A stretch of DNA of 64,000 nt from Clostridia bacterium (GTDB taxonomy: Bacteria; Bacillota; Clostridia; UBA1381). Below are positions 17,801-26,689 of this stretch, in pieces. The stretch covers positions 1 to 64,000 of the forward strand of contig JAFSXU010000060.1 in NCBI GenBank assembly GCA_017443895.1, read 5' to 3'. How positions within the stretch are numbered: position 1 is the stretch's first letter; every line of letters begins with the position of its first letter. The translations under genes were made by a program, and so were the position numbers. The notes beneath the pieces are model-generated. The model did no database searches. It saw nothing but the letters and a program-made list of their open reading frames with translations, and was not told the origin of the DNA.

Positions 17801-19122
17801 TAAATAACGGTTTTATCTCCGGAAATATTACGGCGTACAGCCAAAAGCGCAATACTATAGCGATAGGTGAAGAGGTTTTTGATATTTCCGCTGATTATAT
17901 CAGAGAGCTTGACTTAGGTAATGCAAATATAAAAATTCCCGAAACGGGAGAGGAAGCAACTGTTTATTTTGACTACTGTAATGAGATTTCGTATATCGAA
18001 ACGGATAACACATCAAAGCAGTACGCATTTCTTGATCATATATACCTTGATAATGCCGGCGAAAAGCTTGGGTTCAAGATGTATACCGAGGCGGATATGT
18101 GGGAGCGTATTCCGGCGGCGGATAAGGTCAAGGTCAACGGAACGGTATACAAATCCAATCAGGAAGCCTACCAAGCTCTGGGTGGAGAGAGCTTTTACTC
18201 AGATGTAGTAAGATATACATTGAATCTTGCAGGAGAGCTTACGGCAGTAGAGATTGCCAAAAATATGACATCAGCAAGTGCTTATCTGGGCTATGATGAG
18301 GATAACTTCACAAAGGACAGCATATTAACCAACGCAACCTATAAGTCAAGAGATAAGGAGCTTGCGCATAAATACACATTTGAGCTGGGAACAACAACCA
18401 TTCTCTTTATATCTGCAAACAACAGAGGCGAAAACGGGCGTTTAATAGATGACGAGGACATATTTGTTGCTGATGCAGGCTATTTTGTAAACGACAAGAC
18501 CTATAGTGTGGAGGTATATGACTCAGATAAATACTATATGTCAAGAGTGCTTGTGATAACCGACACAAAGAATGAACCGTATGACTACAATCTTTTATTT
18601 GTAAACGAAAACAGTGAATACGCAAATTCCGACCATGAGATGGTGTATGCTCTTACAGGCTATCTTAACGGTGCTGTTGTAACATATGAAACTGATGACA
18701 AGGAGCTTGTACGGGGCATAAACAAGGGTGATGTTGTAAAAATGCTTATAAAGTCCGACGGTAAAACCATAAGAAGGGCTCAAAAGGTTGCTTCTATCAA
18801 TGAGAATACAAAGGATAATAGCGTATTTACACTTGATACACCGGCAATCAACACAAGCAATACTGCATATGCACTGTATTCGGGTATTCTGTATGATGTT
18901 GACTATGAAAGATCGGCATATATGGTTTACACAGACGGTATTTACACAATGAGGCGCTTTGGCGGAAATCTTCTCAAGCTGATGATATGGGATTCGGAAA
19001 AAGAGGAGTTCAGGCTTGCGGACATAAATGAAATTGACGGTGAAAAGACACTTGGCACACAGCAGAGAGTATTTATACATGACCGTTATAACGAAACACG
19101 GGCTATGGTTGTAATAAAATAA
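14866..19122 (+). CDS. large SLH-domain surface protein with uncharacterised C-terminal module
   Basis: A 1418-residue exported protein. Signal peptide about 1-34 ending VCAAES; beta domain about 40-130; helical region about 135-340; SSGGGGTGGS linker near 345; three SLH domains about 382-558 (TREEF, TRQDM and TRAMA motifs), which bind cell-wall polymer; two diverged SLH-like units about 575-725; then about 690 residues matching no family I know, with repeated beta blocks such as YFVGGIN and GFISGNI. Residues 35-560 match 735-1273 of the 56466-60287 product and 575-1418 match the 60302-62980 product. The ATG at 14878 is an equally possible start. Probably a wall-anchored organiser of locus 1; no catalytic motif seen. 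Confidence 0.8.
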   Translation: MEINMISYKRCLSTLLASSILISLFAIPSVSVCAAESMQAYSGNGVIEAQGSISGAANKNYIMAVRSDSDASITDGNIDDIIIGWEQSVTDNDGGFLAVIPIAADIPSGYYRVELTLAGSDEINASSDCYYMSSADAASLLQQFKNASGTGEINSFIDTNEEILSIDKSAIYQGLKVKSKVYEKMLYQKGINRYTAVSDIAKSFNESCILEKLAEADGENEYLNVLNSYQTSLGIDLSALNSFDSPVKVAEILMLTDYSSRQALEDKLPEAICVASFNACSRSDAAELISKYIANLNISSAYGSLGSSARAELYKSLETHTSFKSYLDISAFINNHISSASKGTVSSGGGGTGGSVNTNFQALPQDTQAIQTPQPQTDTEQEGFTDMDTAAWAIPAVDYLAAKGIVAGISQSKFAPNRNITREEFTALLIRAIGIPDSTKALSFKDTDNDEWYAPYIRAALSAGIVNGISDTWFGVGEPITRQDMALMLSNAITSQNIELAQNGSVPDFADKNAISDYAVEAVERLCLCGIMNGVSDTEFAPHANATRAMAAKVLYSVLLPKTSSATVNENVETADFALQVGLLVPDSENNLVLADKVTRAELARIICVTMNYDTGVGTGTGFPDMSSQDALFPYAVTAVSIGIMDAPGGAFRPNEEVSVYELVNAMIGILGYNNIMDEVTKETVWQKAAELGLMKGASLKPDMILTKGAAAIICYNAFNTDMVLWDTNGGNTSYTTSKDATIFTEYWDAKKSKGIITENNRTGLSWSTHYMNDMVVINDIGYAVGNTHADELLGYYVEYYYSEEENELIYVRPTSRNNTMRIKASELDKFMSDYTIKYFKTEDSSRSTSVRVSPEADIIYNDSSYFEFEKDGGFSALVPKTGYIDLIDNNADGRYDVVKIYEYKNYFVGGINREDKQIRDKIRSRLVDLDENEIDRLEINIWNENTQSAFPGDFSDISKGNTISVFADKDGNGVYAVVNNGFISGNITAYSQKRNTIAIGEEVFDISADYIRELDLGNANIKIPETGEEATVYFDYCNEISYIETDNTSKQYAFLDHIYLDNAGEKLGFKMYTEADMWERIPAADKVKVNGTVYKSNQEAYQALGGESFYSDVVRYTLNLAGELTAVEIAKNMTSASAYLGYDEDNFTKDSILTNATYKSRDKELAHKYTFELGTTTILFISANNRGENGRLIDDEDIFVADAGYFVNDKTYSVEVYDSDKYYMSRVLVITDTKNEPYDYNLLFVNENSEYANSDHEMVYALTGYLNGAVVTYETDDKELVRGINKGDVVKMLIKSDGKTIRRAQKVASINENTKDNSVFTLDTPAINTSNTAYALYSGILYDVDYERSAYMVYTDGIYTMRRFGGNLLKLMIWDSEKEEFRLADINEIDGEKTLGTQQRVFIHDRYNETRAMVVIK

Positions 19123-19138
19123 AGTGAGGAACAACGCT

Positions 19139-20872
19139 ATGAAAAATAAAATAATATTATTATCGGCGATTTTTCTTTTATCGGTGTCCGCCGTGTTTGC
19201 GTCGGAGCCACAACTGCTGACGGACAATGTATACTATAGTGATGTTCATTTCTATAAAGAGCAGAACGGAAAACTGACAGAGCAGTTTAAAGCAAACGAG
19301 GGTGATATGATATGCCGATATACCGTTACAAACAACAATGGGAGTACAGGTTTATATTCGGCGGTATGCGGTGTTTATGACAGTGGCAATGCGATGGTTT
19401 CGGTAAAGTCCTCGTCTGCACTGCTGGCAAGCGGTGAAAGCAGAGTGTTTTCACTTAATGCCGATGTCCCTTCAGGCGGAAGCGTAAAAGTATATCTTGT
19501 TAGCAACCTGAATGTAAGGACTCCTATTACGGCACTTGAAGCATTAACCGATAAAAGCTCCGATAAAGCGCTCACTGCCTTTACGGCAGGTGAATATGAG
19601 GGTGTTATAGATAGGGAATCGCACAGAATTACATTAGAGCTTCCGTTTGGCAAGTCGCTTTCAGATTACGATGTAAATACCAAGGTCAGCGAAGGCGCAA
19701 GTGCGGAGCTTAACAACGATGTACTTACGGTTATTGCCGAGGACAAAACAACAGCAAGGTATGCGGTAGAAATAAAGTCATTACCCAGCAGCCTCATTAT
19801 TGACTGTGAGAATGCGCAGATTGGTATGTCCGCTGTGGATATGAATCCCGATATCTGGACTCAAAGCAGTCGTACTGCAATAGCAGAAGAGGACGGGAAT
19901 AAATTTATTAAGCAGATTGATGATGACGGAGATGGCTCGTCGGGAGGTCGTGCGGAGTTAAGGGCAAATAACAAGCTTGCATTTAACGCTCCGTTTATTA
20001 TAAGCTGCCGTGTACGCTATGGGTATATTGACGGAGTAACCGCTCGTGATACTGTCAATAACTATACCTCCTGTTCTTTCCAGGCGCGCAGCGGAGGCGG
20101 AACGGACACACTGTGTGGCTTTCAGGCGGCACAGTCAGGTGCGGGGTATGTGTTCCAGTATCTTAATAACGGTTCCTATAAGGGCTTAAACGGAAGTGCT
20201 GTAAACCCCGGGGAATGGTATACCGTGACTATGAAATATTACCGGGACGGCGATAAGATGTATGTGGATTACACATTCACAGATGAGAATGGGAACACGC
20301 TGGAGGCATCAAAGATACCGTCAAACAGAACTGAAACCCAGCTCAACACTCTGTATGCGCCTACATCTACCGGACGCCGGGCGGTAATATCATATGATGA
20401 TATTACAGTACAAGAAATAAGCACTGATAACACTGAGCCGTATTTTGGCGGAAATTTTGACATAAGCGCAGAGAAAACAATAATAACAGATGTGTTTGGC
20501 GGGTCTGTGCAGACGGATTTTGATATAACAATGGACAGCACGGACGGAATGTACGACCTGTATTCATTCGGCAACACATCGCATAATATAAGCAGAATAA
20601 TAATGAATGACGGAGCGTTGGAGTATATATACGACAATGAAGAGTACCCATTTTACATTTCACTCTCTGAAGGGCAGAAATATCACTTCAGTATAAGGAA
20701 TATTGATGATGCGGTGTCTAAAAAGAGCAGGATAGCCGTGTATCTTGACGGCTTATGTATAGGCGAGCTTATTCCGTATTATGAAACTGACAGCTTGAGC
20801 CGTTTCACATTTGGGGAGCCAATATCAGGTACCAATCATATAGAAGGCTTTACGGTTAAGAGATGTTCATAA
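19139..20872 (+). CDS. secreted lectin-like (LamG-type) protein
   Basis: A 577-residue exported protein: signal peptide about 1-22 ending AVFA, an N-terminal beta domain (about 25-130), a short bridging domain (about 135-205), and two concanavalin-like beta-sandwich modules (about 210-420 and 430-575) shown by patterns such as NPGEWYTVTMKYY, ISYDDITV and SRIAVYLDG. Such modules often bind glycans. The ATG at 19139 follows GAGG; an upstream ATG five codons earlier is poorer. The N-terminal plan recurs in the 26690 and 29697 proteins. No wall anchor seen, so it may be free or held by the SLH protein encoded just upstream. Confidence 0.7.
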   Translation: MKNKIILLSAIFLLSVSAVFASEPQLLTDNVYYSDVHFYKEQNGKLTEQFKANEGDMICRYTVTNNNGSTGLYSAVCGVYDSGNAMVSVKSSSALLASGESRVFSLNADVPSGGSVKVYLVSNLNVRTPITALEALTDKSSDKALTAFTAGEYEGVIDRESHRITLELPFGKSLSDYDVNTKVSEGASAELNNDVLTVIAEDKTTARYAVEIKSLPSSLIIDCENAQIGMSAVDMNPDIWTQSSRTAIAEEDGNKFIKQIDDDGDGSSGGRAELRANNKLAFNAPFIISCRVRYGYIDGVTARDTVNNYTSCSFQARSGGGTDTLCGFQAAQSGAGYVFQYLNNGSYKGLNGSAVNPGEWYTVTMKYYRDGDKMYVDYTFTDENGNTLEASKIPSNRTETQLNTLYAPTSTGRRAVISYDDITVQEISTDNTEPYFGGNFDISAEKTIITDVFGGSVQTDFDITMDSTDGMYDLYSFGNTSHNISRIIMNDGALEYIYDNEEYPFYISLSEGQKYHFSIRNIDDAVSKKSRIAVYLDGLCIGELIPYYETDSLSRFTFGEPISGTNHIEGFTVKRCS

Positions 20873-20882
20873 GAGGTGTTTT

Positions 20883-23774
20883 ATGAAACGATTTGAAAAA
20901 ATTTTAGCTATATTGCTTGCATTAGTGATTCTTTCGGGAATATGTCAAATCGCATATGCCGAGGAGAGCGGTGCCACTGAAACAGCACAGACCTTTACAG
21001 AGGAAGTTGTTGATGATACGGAAAATACCGTTGAAGAGGAGCGTAAAAGCGAGGAGTATGATGAAACTGTTGATATGACTTTGTATGAATCCTCCGTTAT
21101 TGCAAGCGAAAGTCAGGACGGAAATCCGGCTGTGCAGGCAATGGACGGCTCTCTTGCAACAAAATGGGCAGCGGAGGGACCGGGCCAATGGCTTAGGATA
21201 AGGCTTGAGCAGGAAACGGAGCTTAAAAGCGTGGGACTTTCGTTTACCTCCGGCGATACGCGTCTTTATCAATTTGAACTCCAGACCTCTGTAGACGGTG
21301 AAAATTGGACTACCGTATACAGTGGCACAAACAGCAAAACTACTGCCGGTATAGAAATATATGAGTTAACTCCTACCCGTGCTAATTATTTTCGTTTTTT
21401 AGGAAATGGCTCTGATGTAAATATGTGGAACAATATCAATGAAATAACAGGGTTAAAACCGAAAATGATTGAGTACAGGCTCACGGTAGACGGTATAAAA
21501 ACGGGCTATAAGCATGAAACAACGGCGGGCGAGGGGACATATTTCATTCCTCTGATTGAAACTGCCTTAGATATGGAAAAGGAGCTTACCTGCGATTGGG
21601 ACAAAGACTTACAAAAAGCACTCATAAAGACCGAAACCCAAACCATGACTATTGATTTTCATAACAAAACCGCAGTTATGGACGGAAGAAATATACCTGA
21701 CGGCAGTCTGGTGAAAATAGCCGAGGACGGCGAACCGCTTATCCCATATACCCTTTTTGGGGAGCTTGACGCGGTAACAGTTAAATACAGCAGTGAAGAA
21801 AAGACGGTTTATATCACTACAGATTACTATGACAAAATACTTACTGCTTATGAAACGATCGACAATGAATTTTTGAATGTCATGGATTGGCTTGTAGGAC
21901 TGTATGACCCCGAAACAGGAGGCTTTTATAATACAACGAGCGGAGCAAAGCATGAAGGATATTATCCCTCAATAGAGGCAACAGGCTTCTTCTACGCGAT
22001 GTGCAGTAAATCTGAGTCAGGAGCTGTTGCTGCTATGCCGGATGAGTTTAAGCACAAGCTTATAAGTTTTTTCCAAAGTCGGCAGGATCCCGAAACAGGG
22101 TGGTTTACAGAAGAATATCCTAAAGCACCAAGCTATAGCGATCGTGATAAGATGCGTGTACATGAGCAGGCAGTAGATAAACTCAAGCAACTGGGCAGTA
22201 AGCCACTGTATCCGTTGCCGGGAGAGCAAAATTCAGTAGTTGAGGCAGGAGAAAAAACAGTTAGGCGGGGTAAGGCAAATATAATATTAACAAACCCTGA
22301 GCCCTCTTCCACACCACTAAAGGAATCGGCGGTATTAAGAAATGAAGCAAAAAATGAAAACTCTAAATCAGACAAATCATATTCATCGGGCTTTACCAAG
22401 AATACAGTTGTAAATCTGCCGAGCGGCGTGCCTGAATACTGCATGACGGTTAATGCCTTTATTGAGAATATGGCAAGCAGAAATTGGGATACGGATACAT
22501 GGAGTGCAGGCGATAAAGCATACGAGGACTTGAGCTATGTGGAAATGCTTCCGGCTGATGTGCGCCAATATTATATTGATGCGGCACTTGAATGGCTTAA
22601 TGAGCGTCAGGATCCGGAAACCGGCTACTGGGCGGCTGACGGTTCTATAAATTTTAACGATGTTTCGGGAGCATTTAAGGTCTGTAGGATTTATAACAGG
22701 TACGGACTGTGCCCTCCAAATGCTATGACTATAGCAGATACTGTACTCAAAACGCTGAGGCAGGGTTACAATGCAAACGCTGCTTGCTATGTAAGAAATC
22801 CAATATCAATATTTGAGATACTTATAAAATATGACCCTGAAGTGAAGAGAATGATACGCGAGAATGAGTGTGAAATTGTCGAGCTTTATTCCAAATATAT
22901 CCATGATATGTTCACAAAGGACGGAGCGGCTGCAACCAAGCTTATGAATGCCGTGGGTAAATTCGGAGGACTTTTAACGGGTACAACAGGCGCAGAGGGC
23001 GATATGGACGGAATGCAGCAGATGTGGCTTGCAAGGAGTTACCTTGCACAGGTATTCGGCAGAGCACTTTCCAATGACTTGCTTGCGGAGCATTACGACG
23101 AGTTCTGGAATAAGCTCATGACAAAGGAGCCGATTGTAAAAGAACCGTACGATGCAAAGCAGGGTGTAGTTTTTGAGGAGAATTTTGACAAAATAAATGA
23201 CATAAGTGAGCTTAGCTCTAAGTCATGGGGATTTATGAGCTTTAATAACTATCTTAAATCACGCAGTGTGGGCAACAATTATCTTTTAATAGATGACCGT
23301 ATAATAGCGGATGTTGAAGGCTGTTGCGGATACTTTCCCCGTGTGAAGAACGGTACGGTAGAGTGTGATATTATGTTCAACAGAAAGGATAAATATGTAT
23401 CAAAGGGTGATGATTGCAGTTATACATATTTCAGATTGTATTCAGATGAGGCCAATTCTGTTGAGCTCCATGCCGTAGACAACGGCACAGACAGGCTGGA
23501 GCTTGCCGTGGCATATATGGTAAACGGAACAAAGGTATATAAAAAGTTCACAACCGTCACTCGCGGTGAATGGGTGAAGCTTAAAATAGATTTTAGCTTT
23601 AACGGTGATGGAACGGCAAAGGTGCGATACTATGTCAACGGAAAATTGTATAATATGGTTAATGATATGCTGACACGCACAGGCTACAGTTATATAACGG
23701 GAGTCGGTCTGTATTCAAGCGCTCTGAGAGTTTCACAGCTTGCCATAGATAATATTAAAGTTACAGCACACTGA
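20883..23774 (+). CDS. secreted multidomain alpha/alpha-toroid protein with F5/8-type domain
   Basis: A 963-residue exported protein: signal peptide about 1-26; acidic stretch; F5/8 type C (CBM32-like) domain about 65-185 (AVQAMDGSLATKWAAEGPG, NYFRFLG); copper-amine-oxidase-N-like stalk domain about 195-315; helical toroid domain about 320-760 with repeated YDPETGGFY, RQDPETGWF and RQDPETGYW; and a C-terminal LamG-like sandwich about 765-963. The repeats recall prenyltransferase/terpene-cyclase-like toroids, a fold also used by many polysaccharide lyases. Paralogous to the next gene over the toroid and C-terminal parts. Enzyme activity is possible but not shown by any motif I can name. Confidence 0.65.
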   Translation: MKRFEKILAILLALVILSGICQIAYAEESGATETAQTFTEEVVDDTENTVEEERKSEEYDETVDMTLYESSVIASESQDGNPAVQAMDGSLATKWAAEGPGQWLRIRLEQETELKSVGLSFTSGDTRLYQFELQTSVDGENWTTVYSGTNSKTTAGIEIYELTPTRANYFRFLGNGSDVNMWNNINEITGLKPKMIEYRLTVDGIKTGYKHETTAGEGTYFIPLIETALDMEKELTCDWDKDLQKALIKTETQTMTIDFHNKTAVMDGRNIPDGSLVKIAEDGEPLIPYTLFGELDAVTVKYSSEEKTVYITTDYYDKILTAYETIDNEFLNVMDWLVGLYDPETGGFYNTTSGAKHEGYYPSIEATGFFYAMCSKSESGAVAAMPDEFKHKLISFFQSRQDPETGWFTEEYPKAPSYSDRDKMRVHEQAVDKLKQLGSKPLYPLPGEQNSVVEAGEKTVRRGKANIILTNPEPSSTPLKESAVLRNEAKNENSKSDKSYSSGFTKNTVVNLPSGVPEYCMTVNAFIENMASRNWDTDTWSAGDKAYEDLSYVEMLPADVRQYYIDAALEWLNERQDPETGYWAADGSINFNDVSGAFKVCRIYNRYGLCPPNAMTIADTVLKTLRQGYNANAACYVRNPISIFEILIKYDPEVKRMIRENECEIVELYSKYIHDMFTKDGAAATKLMNAVGKFGGLLTGTTGAEGDMDGMQQMWLARSYLAQVFGRALSNDLLAEHYDEFWNKLMTKEPIVKEPYDAKQGVVFEENFDKINDISELSSKSWGFMSFNNYLKSRSVGNNYLLIDDRIIADVEGCCGYFPRVKNGTVECDIMFNRKDKYVSKGDDCSYTYFRLYSDEANSVELHAVDNGTDRLELAVAYMVNGTKVYKKFTTVTRGEWVKLKIDFSFNGDGTAKVRYYVNGKLYNMVNDMLTRTGYSYITGVGLYSSALRVSQLAIDNIKVTAH

Positions 23775-23846
23775 TGATTTTGAGTACCGTTGTGAAAGCA
23801 GACTAAAAACAGAGATACGGTATACAACTGATGTGTGAAAACATAA

Positions 23847-23873
23847 TATGGGATAGTCATATACTATCCCATA
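23847..23873 (+). other. perfect intercistronic hairpin
   Basis: TATGGGATAGT (23847-23857) pairs with 23863-23873 around CATAT and ends 23 bases before the next start codon. No T tract follows, so it is more likely an mRNA stability or processing element than a terminator. Confidence 0.5.
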
Positions 23874-23896
23874 ATGGAAAGGACTGGGAGCGTGAT

Positions 23897-26671
23897 ATGA
23901 AAAAAAACATAATATCGGTTATATCGCTTCTGTGTATGTGGACTGTAGCAATAAACACATATGCAGCAGAGGTATGCCTGTGGTATTACAAAGACGGAGT
24001 GCCTGTAAATTCCGACAGCAAAGGGAATATATCTGCAAGAGTTGCAATAAATGATGCGGAAGAGGGCAAGCAATACTCGCTGTTCTTAGCGTCATATAAT
24101 GGCGACGGCAAACTTCACGATGTGCTCTTAACAAAAAGCAGTGGCAACGGTATGTTTGAAATATCGGCACCGGACAACTCTGACGGCGGAACGGTAAAAG
24201 CATTTGCGTGGGACAGTATGCGGCCGCTTGAGGAGCGAAAGTTTTATATAGAAGACTTTGAAAATGACAAAGATGAAAAGCCTCCGTCATACAACAAGTG
24301 GAGCATAACAGCTCCGGAGGGGACTGAGGCTGTTGTGGCAGAAGATCCGAAAAACAGTGCAAACAAGGTATTAAAGCTTAGCGATAACACTACATCGGGC
24401 AGATTGTCGGCAATATATCATCTGAGTGAACAGGCAAATGATGTGTACTCTGTAAGCTGGCGGATATATTACGCTCGTGACGGTGCATATAAGAGCGGTG
24501 AGAATGATACGGGTTATAGCTGGTTTCATGCACGAACGGCAAAAAATGAAACTATAATGTCTATGGCTATGCTGGACAACAGCAGTGGCAACGGCAATGT
24601 TATGACCAAGGCGCAGGACGGTGAGGTAAAAAATTTCAAAAATATCACTGTTAATGAATGGCATGATATGGCTATGGTATACTACGGCAGTGAAAAGGTG
24701 AGTTTTTACCTGGACGGGCACTATATCGGCTCAAAAACTCCGCTTACGGCGGGGAATATGAGCAGAATATGCTTTTTCTCAACCGATAAGCGCATAAACA
24801 CAACCTACATAGACGATATAACAGTCCATTATGAAATCCCTCAATACTCGGAGCGGTACGAGGAATATGACATAATTGACAGTTGCTTTGTAAATACTCT
24901 GGATTGGCTTGTAGATGTGTATGACCCCGAAAGTGGGGGTTTCTATACAACAAAGAGTGCGGCGCTCACAAAAGGGTATGTACCATCGCTTGAATCAACC
25001 GCACTTGCGATTGCAATGCTTAAAAAGGGTGAATCGGGAATATGCAATAATGTAAAAACCGACATACCCGTGGATATACGAAATAAGCTTATCAATTTCT
25101 TCCAATCAAGGCAGAATCCTGATGACGGATATTTTTATGATACGGGAAAGACCGGTGCAGACTACAATTCAAGAGATAGAATGAGAGTCTATGAACAATG
25201 TGTCTCAAAACTGGCGGATTTGGGGGCAAAACCGCTCTATCCTCTGCCGGGCTCGTCCTCATCGGCAACAGTATCAGTAAAAAGTAGCGTAAAGCTTATG
25301 ACAGCATCGGTGAGCTATCCGTCAGGTTTCCCCGAGGAGTATAAAACCGTTGACGGCTTTATGTCATATGTAACATCACAGAATTGGGACAGCAACTCAT
25401 GGACCGCAGGAGACAGAACCTATGAGGCATACAGTTATATATTGATGCTCCCCGATGAAGCGCAGACAGAGTACCGTCAAGCACTGCTTGAGTGGCTTGA
25501 AAGCCGTCAGGATCCGATAACAGGTTACTGGGGCGAGAGTGGTGATTATGGGTTTAATGCCCTTTCCGGTGCATTCAAGGTAGCGAGAATATATGAGCGG
25601 TTTAATATTGGTATCCCTAAACCGGAGCTGATACTTCAGTCGGTAATAAAAACTGTATCGGACGGTGGGTTCCCATCAGAGGCGTTCTATGTGCGTAATC
25701 CGGTTGATCTTGCCCGGATAGTTAAGAACTATTATCCGGAGGTGTTTAAAGAAACCTTTAACGGCACGGAAAATATGTTTGTTGAAAATTATAGCAGATA
25801 TATAAGAGAGTTTATCAAAGCCGACGGTGGCGCATCATCATATATTTATATGGCAAGCCAAAGCTTTGGCGGAATATCGTCAGGTAGACAGCTGTGCGAG
25901 AGCGATATGGACGCAACTCAGCAAATGTGGCTTGCACGTCAATACCTTTGCAGTCTGTTTGGAATGGAGCTGGACTATTCACAGCTTGCCGATAGCTATG
26001 AGGGTTTTTGGGATAGGCTCAGAAATAAGGAAAAAATTGAAAAAACACAGTATTTGCTTAACGGTGGCACTGTAAGTCATAGCTTTGAGGGTATATCAAG
26101 GAATGATATATTTGATTGTGGCTTTGCAGCGAGCGTTGCTGATATAGAGCTCAAGTCAGAGGGTAGCAATACATTCCTAAGAGTAGGGGACAGCTCTCTA
26201 ACTGAGTCTTCAAAGTTGCGTTTGGTTATTCCCGAAATAACAAAAACGGGTACAATACGCATGAAGCTCAGATATAACCGTGCCAACACTTATTCTTCGC
26301 AGGTCAATGATGCAAGCTATAACTATATAAGACTAAGGTCGGGCAATGAGAATTTTATAGAGCTTGTTGTTGTGGATACGGGAAGCACGATGACACTGCG
26401 CACGCTTAAACAGCCAAGCACCGTGAGCACATCAAGCTATGAAAATCTCGGAAGCATGAAAAACGGCGTGTGGTTTACGCTTGAAATAAACTTTGACAAA
26501 ACGGATACCGAAACAGCGGTGAGCTATAAATTCAACGGCAGTCAATGTATTAACGCTACAAATGTTACTACAGGCAGATATAACGGTTCGGTTGGAGCTA
26601 TCAATTTTGAATCATCTAAACCTCGTCTCTCATCGCTAAGCGTTGATGACATTTACATAACGGGAAATTAA
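23897..26671 (+). CDS. secreted alpha/alpha-toroid protein, paralog of the preceding gene
   Basis: A 924-residue exported protein started at the ATG at 23897, where GGGAG and a signal peptide (MKKNIISVISLLCMW ... TYAAEV) follow; the frame opens 22 codons earlier inside the intercistronic hairpin. A beta domain about 25-100 and LamG-like module about 110-315 precede the toroid domain (about 330-735; YDPESGGFY, RQNPDDGYFYD, RQDPITGYW) and a C-terminal LamG-like domain. Compared with its upstream paralog the F5/8 and stalk domains are replaced by a LamG-like domain while the toroid core is kept, pointing to different binding targets for the same core. Confidence 0.65.
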   Translation: MKKNIISVISLLCMWTVAINTYAAEVCLWYYKDGVPVNSDSKGNISARVAINDAEEGKQYSLFLASYNGDGKLHDVLLTKSSGNGMFEISAPDNSDGGTVKAFAWDSMRPLEERKFYIEDFENDKDEKPPSYNKWSITAPEGTEAVVAEDPKNSANKVLKLSDNTTSGRLSAIYHLSEQANDVYSVSWRIYYARDGAYKSGENDTGYSWFHARTAKNETIMSMAMLDNSSGNGNVMTKAQDGEVKNFKNITVNEWHDMAMVYYGSEKVSFYLDGHYIGSKTPLTAGNMSRICFFSTDKRINTTYIDDITVHYEIPQYSERYEEYDIIDSCFVNTLDWLVDVYDPESGGFYTTKSAALTKGYVPSLESTALAIAMLKKGESGICNNVKTDIPVDIRNKLINFFQSRQNPDDGYFYDTGKTGADYNSRDRMRVYEQCVSKLADLGAKPLYPLPGSSSSATVSVKSSVKLMTASVSYPSGFPEEYKTVDGFMSYVTSQNWDSNSWTAGDRTYEAYSYILMLPDEAQTEYRQALLEWLESRQDPITGYWGESGDYGFNALSGAFKVARIYERFNIGIPKPELILQSVIKTVSDGGFPSEAFYVRNPVDLARIVKNYYPEVFKETFNGTENMFVENYSRYIREFIKADGGASSYIYMASQSFGGISSGRQLCESDMDATQQMWLARQYLCSLFGMELDYSQLADSYEGFWDRLRNKEKIEKTQYLLNGGTVSHSFEGISRNDIFDCGFAASVADIELKSEGSNTFLRVGDSSLTESSKLRLVIPEITKTGTIRMKLRYNRANTYSSQVNDASYNYIRLRSGNENFIELVVVDTGSTMTLRTLKQPSTVSTSSYENLGSMKNGVWFTLEINFDKTDTETAVSYKFNGSQCINATNVTTGRYNGSVGAINFESSKPRLSSLSVDDIYITGN

Positions 26672-26689
26672 AAATCAAGGAGGCAGAAT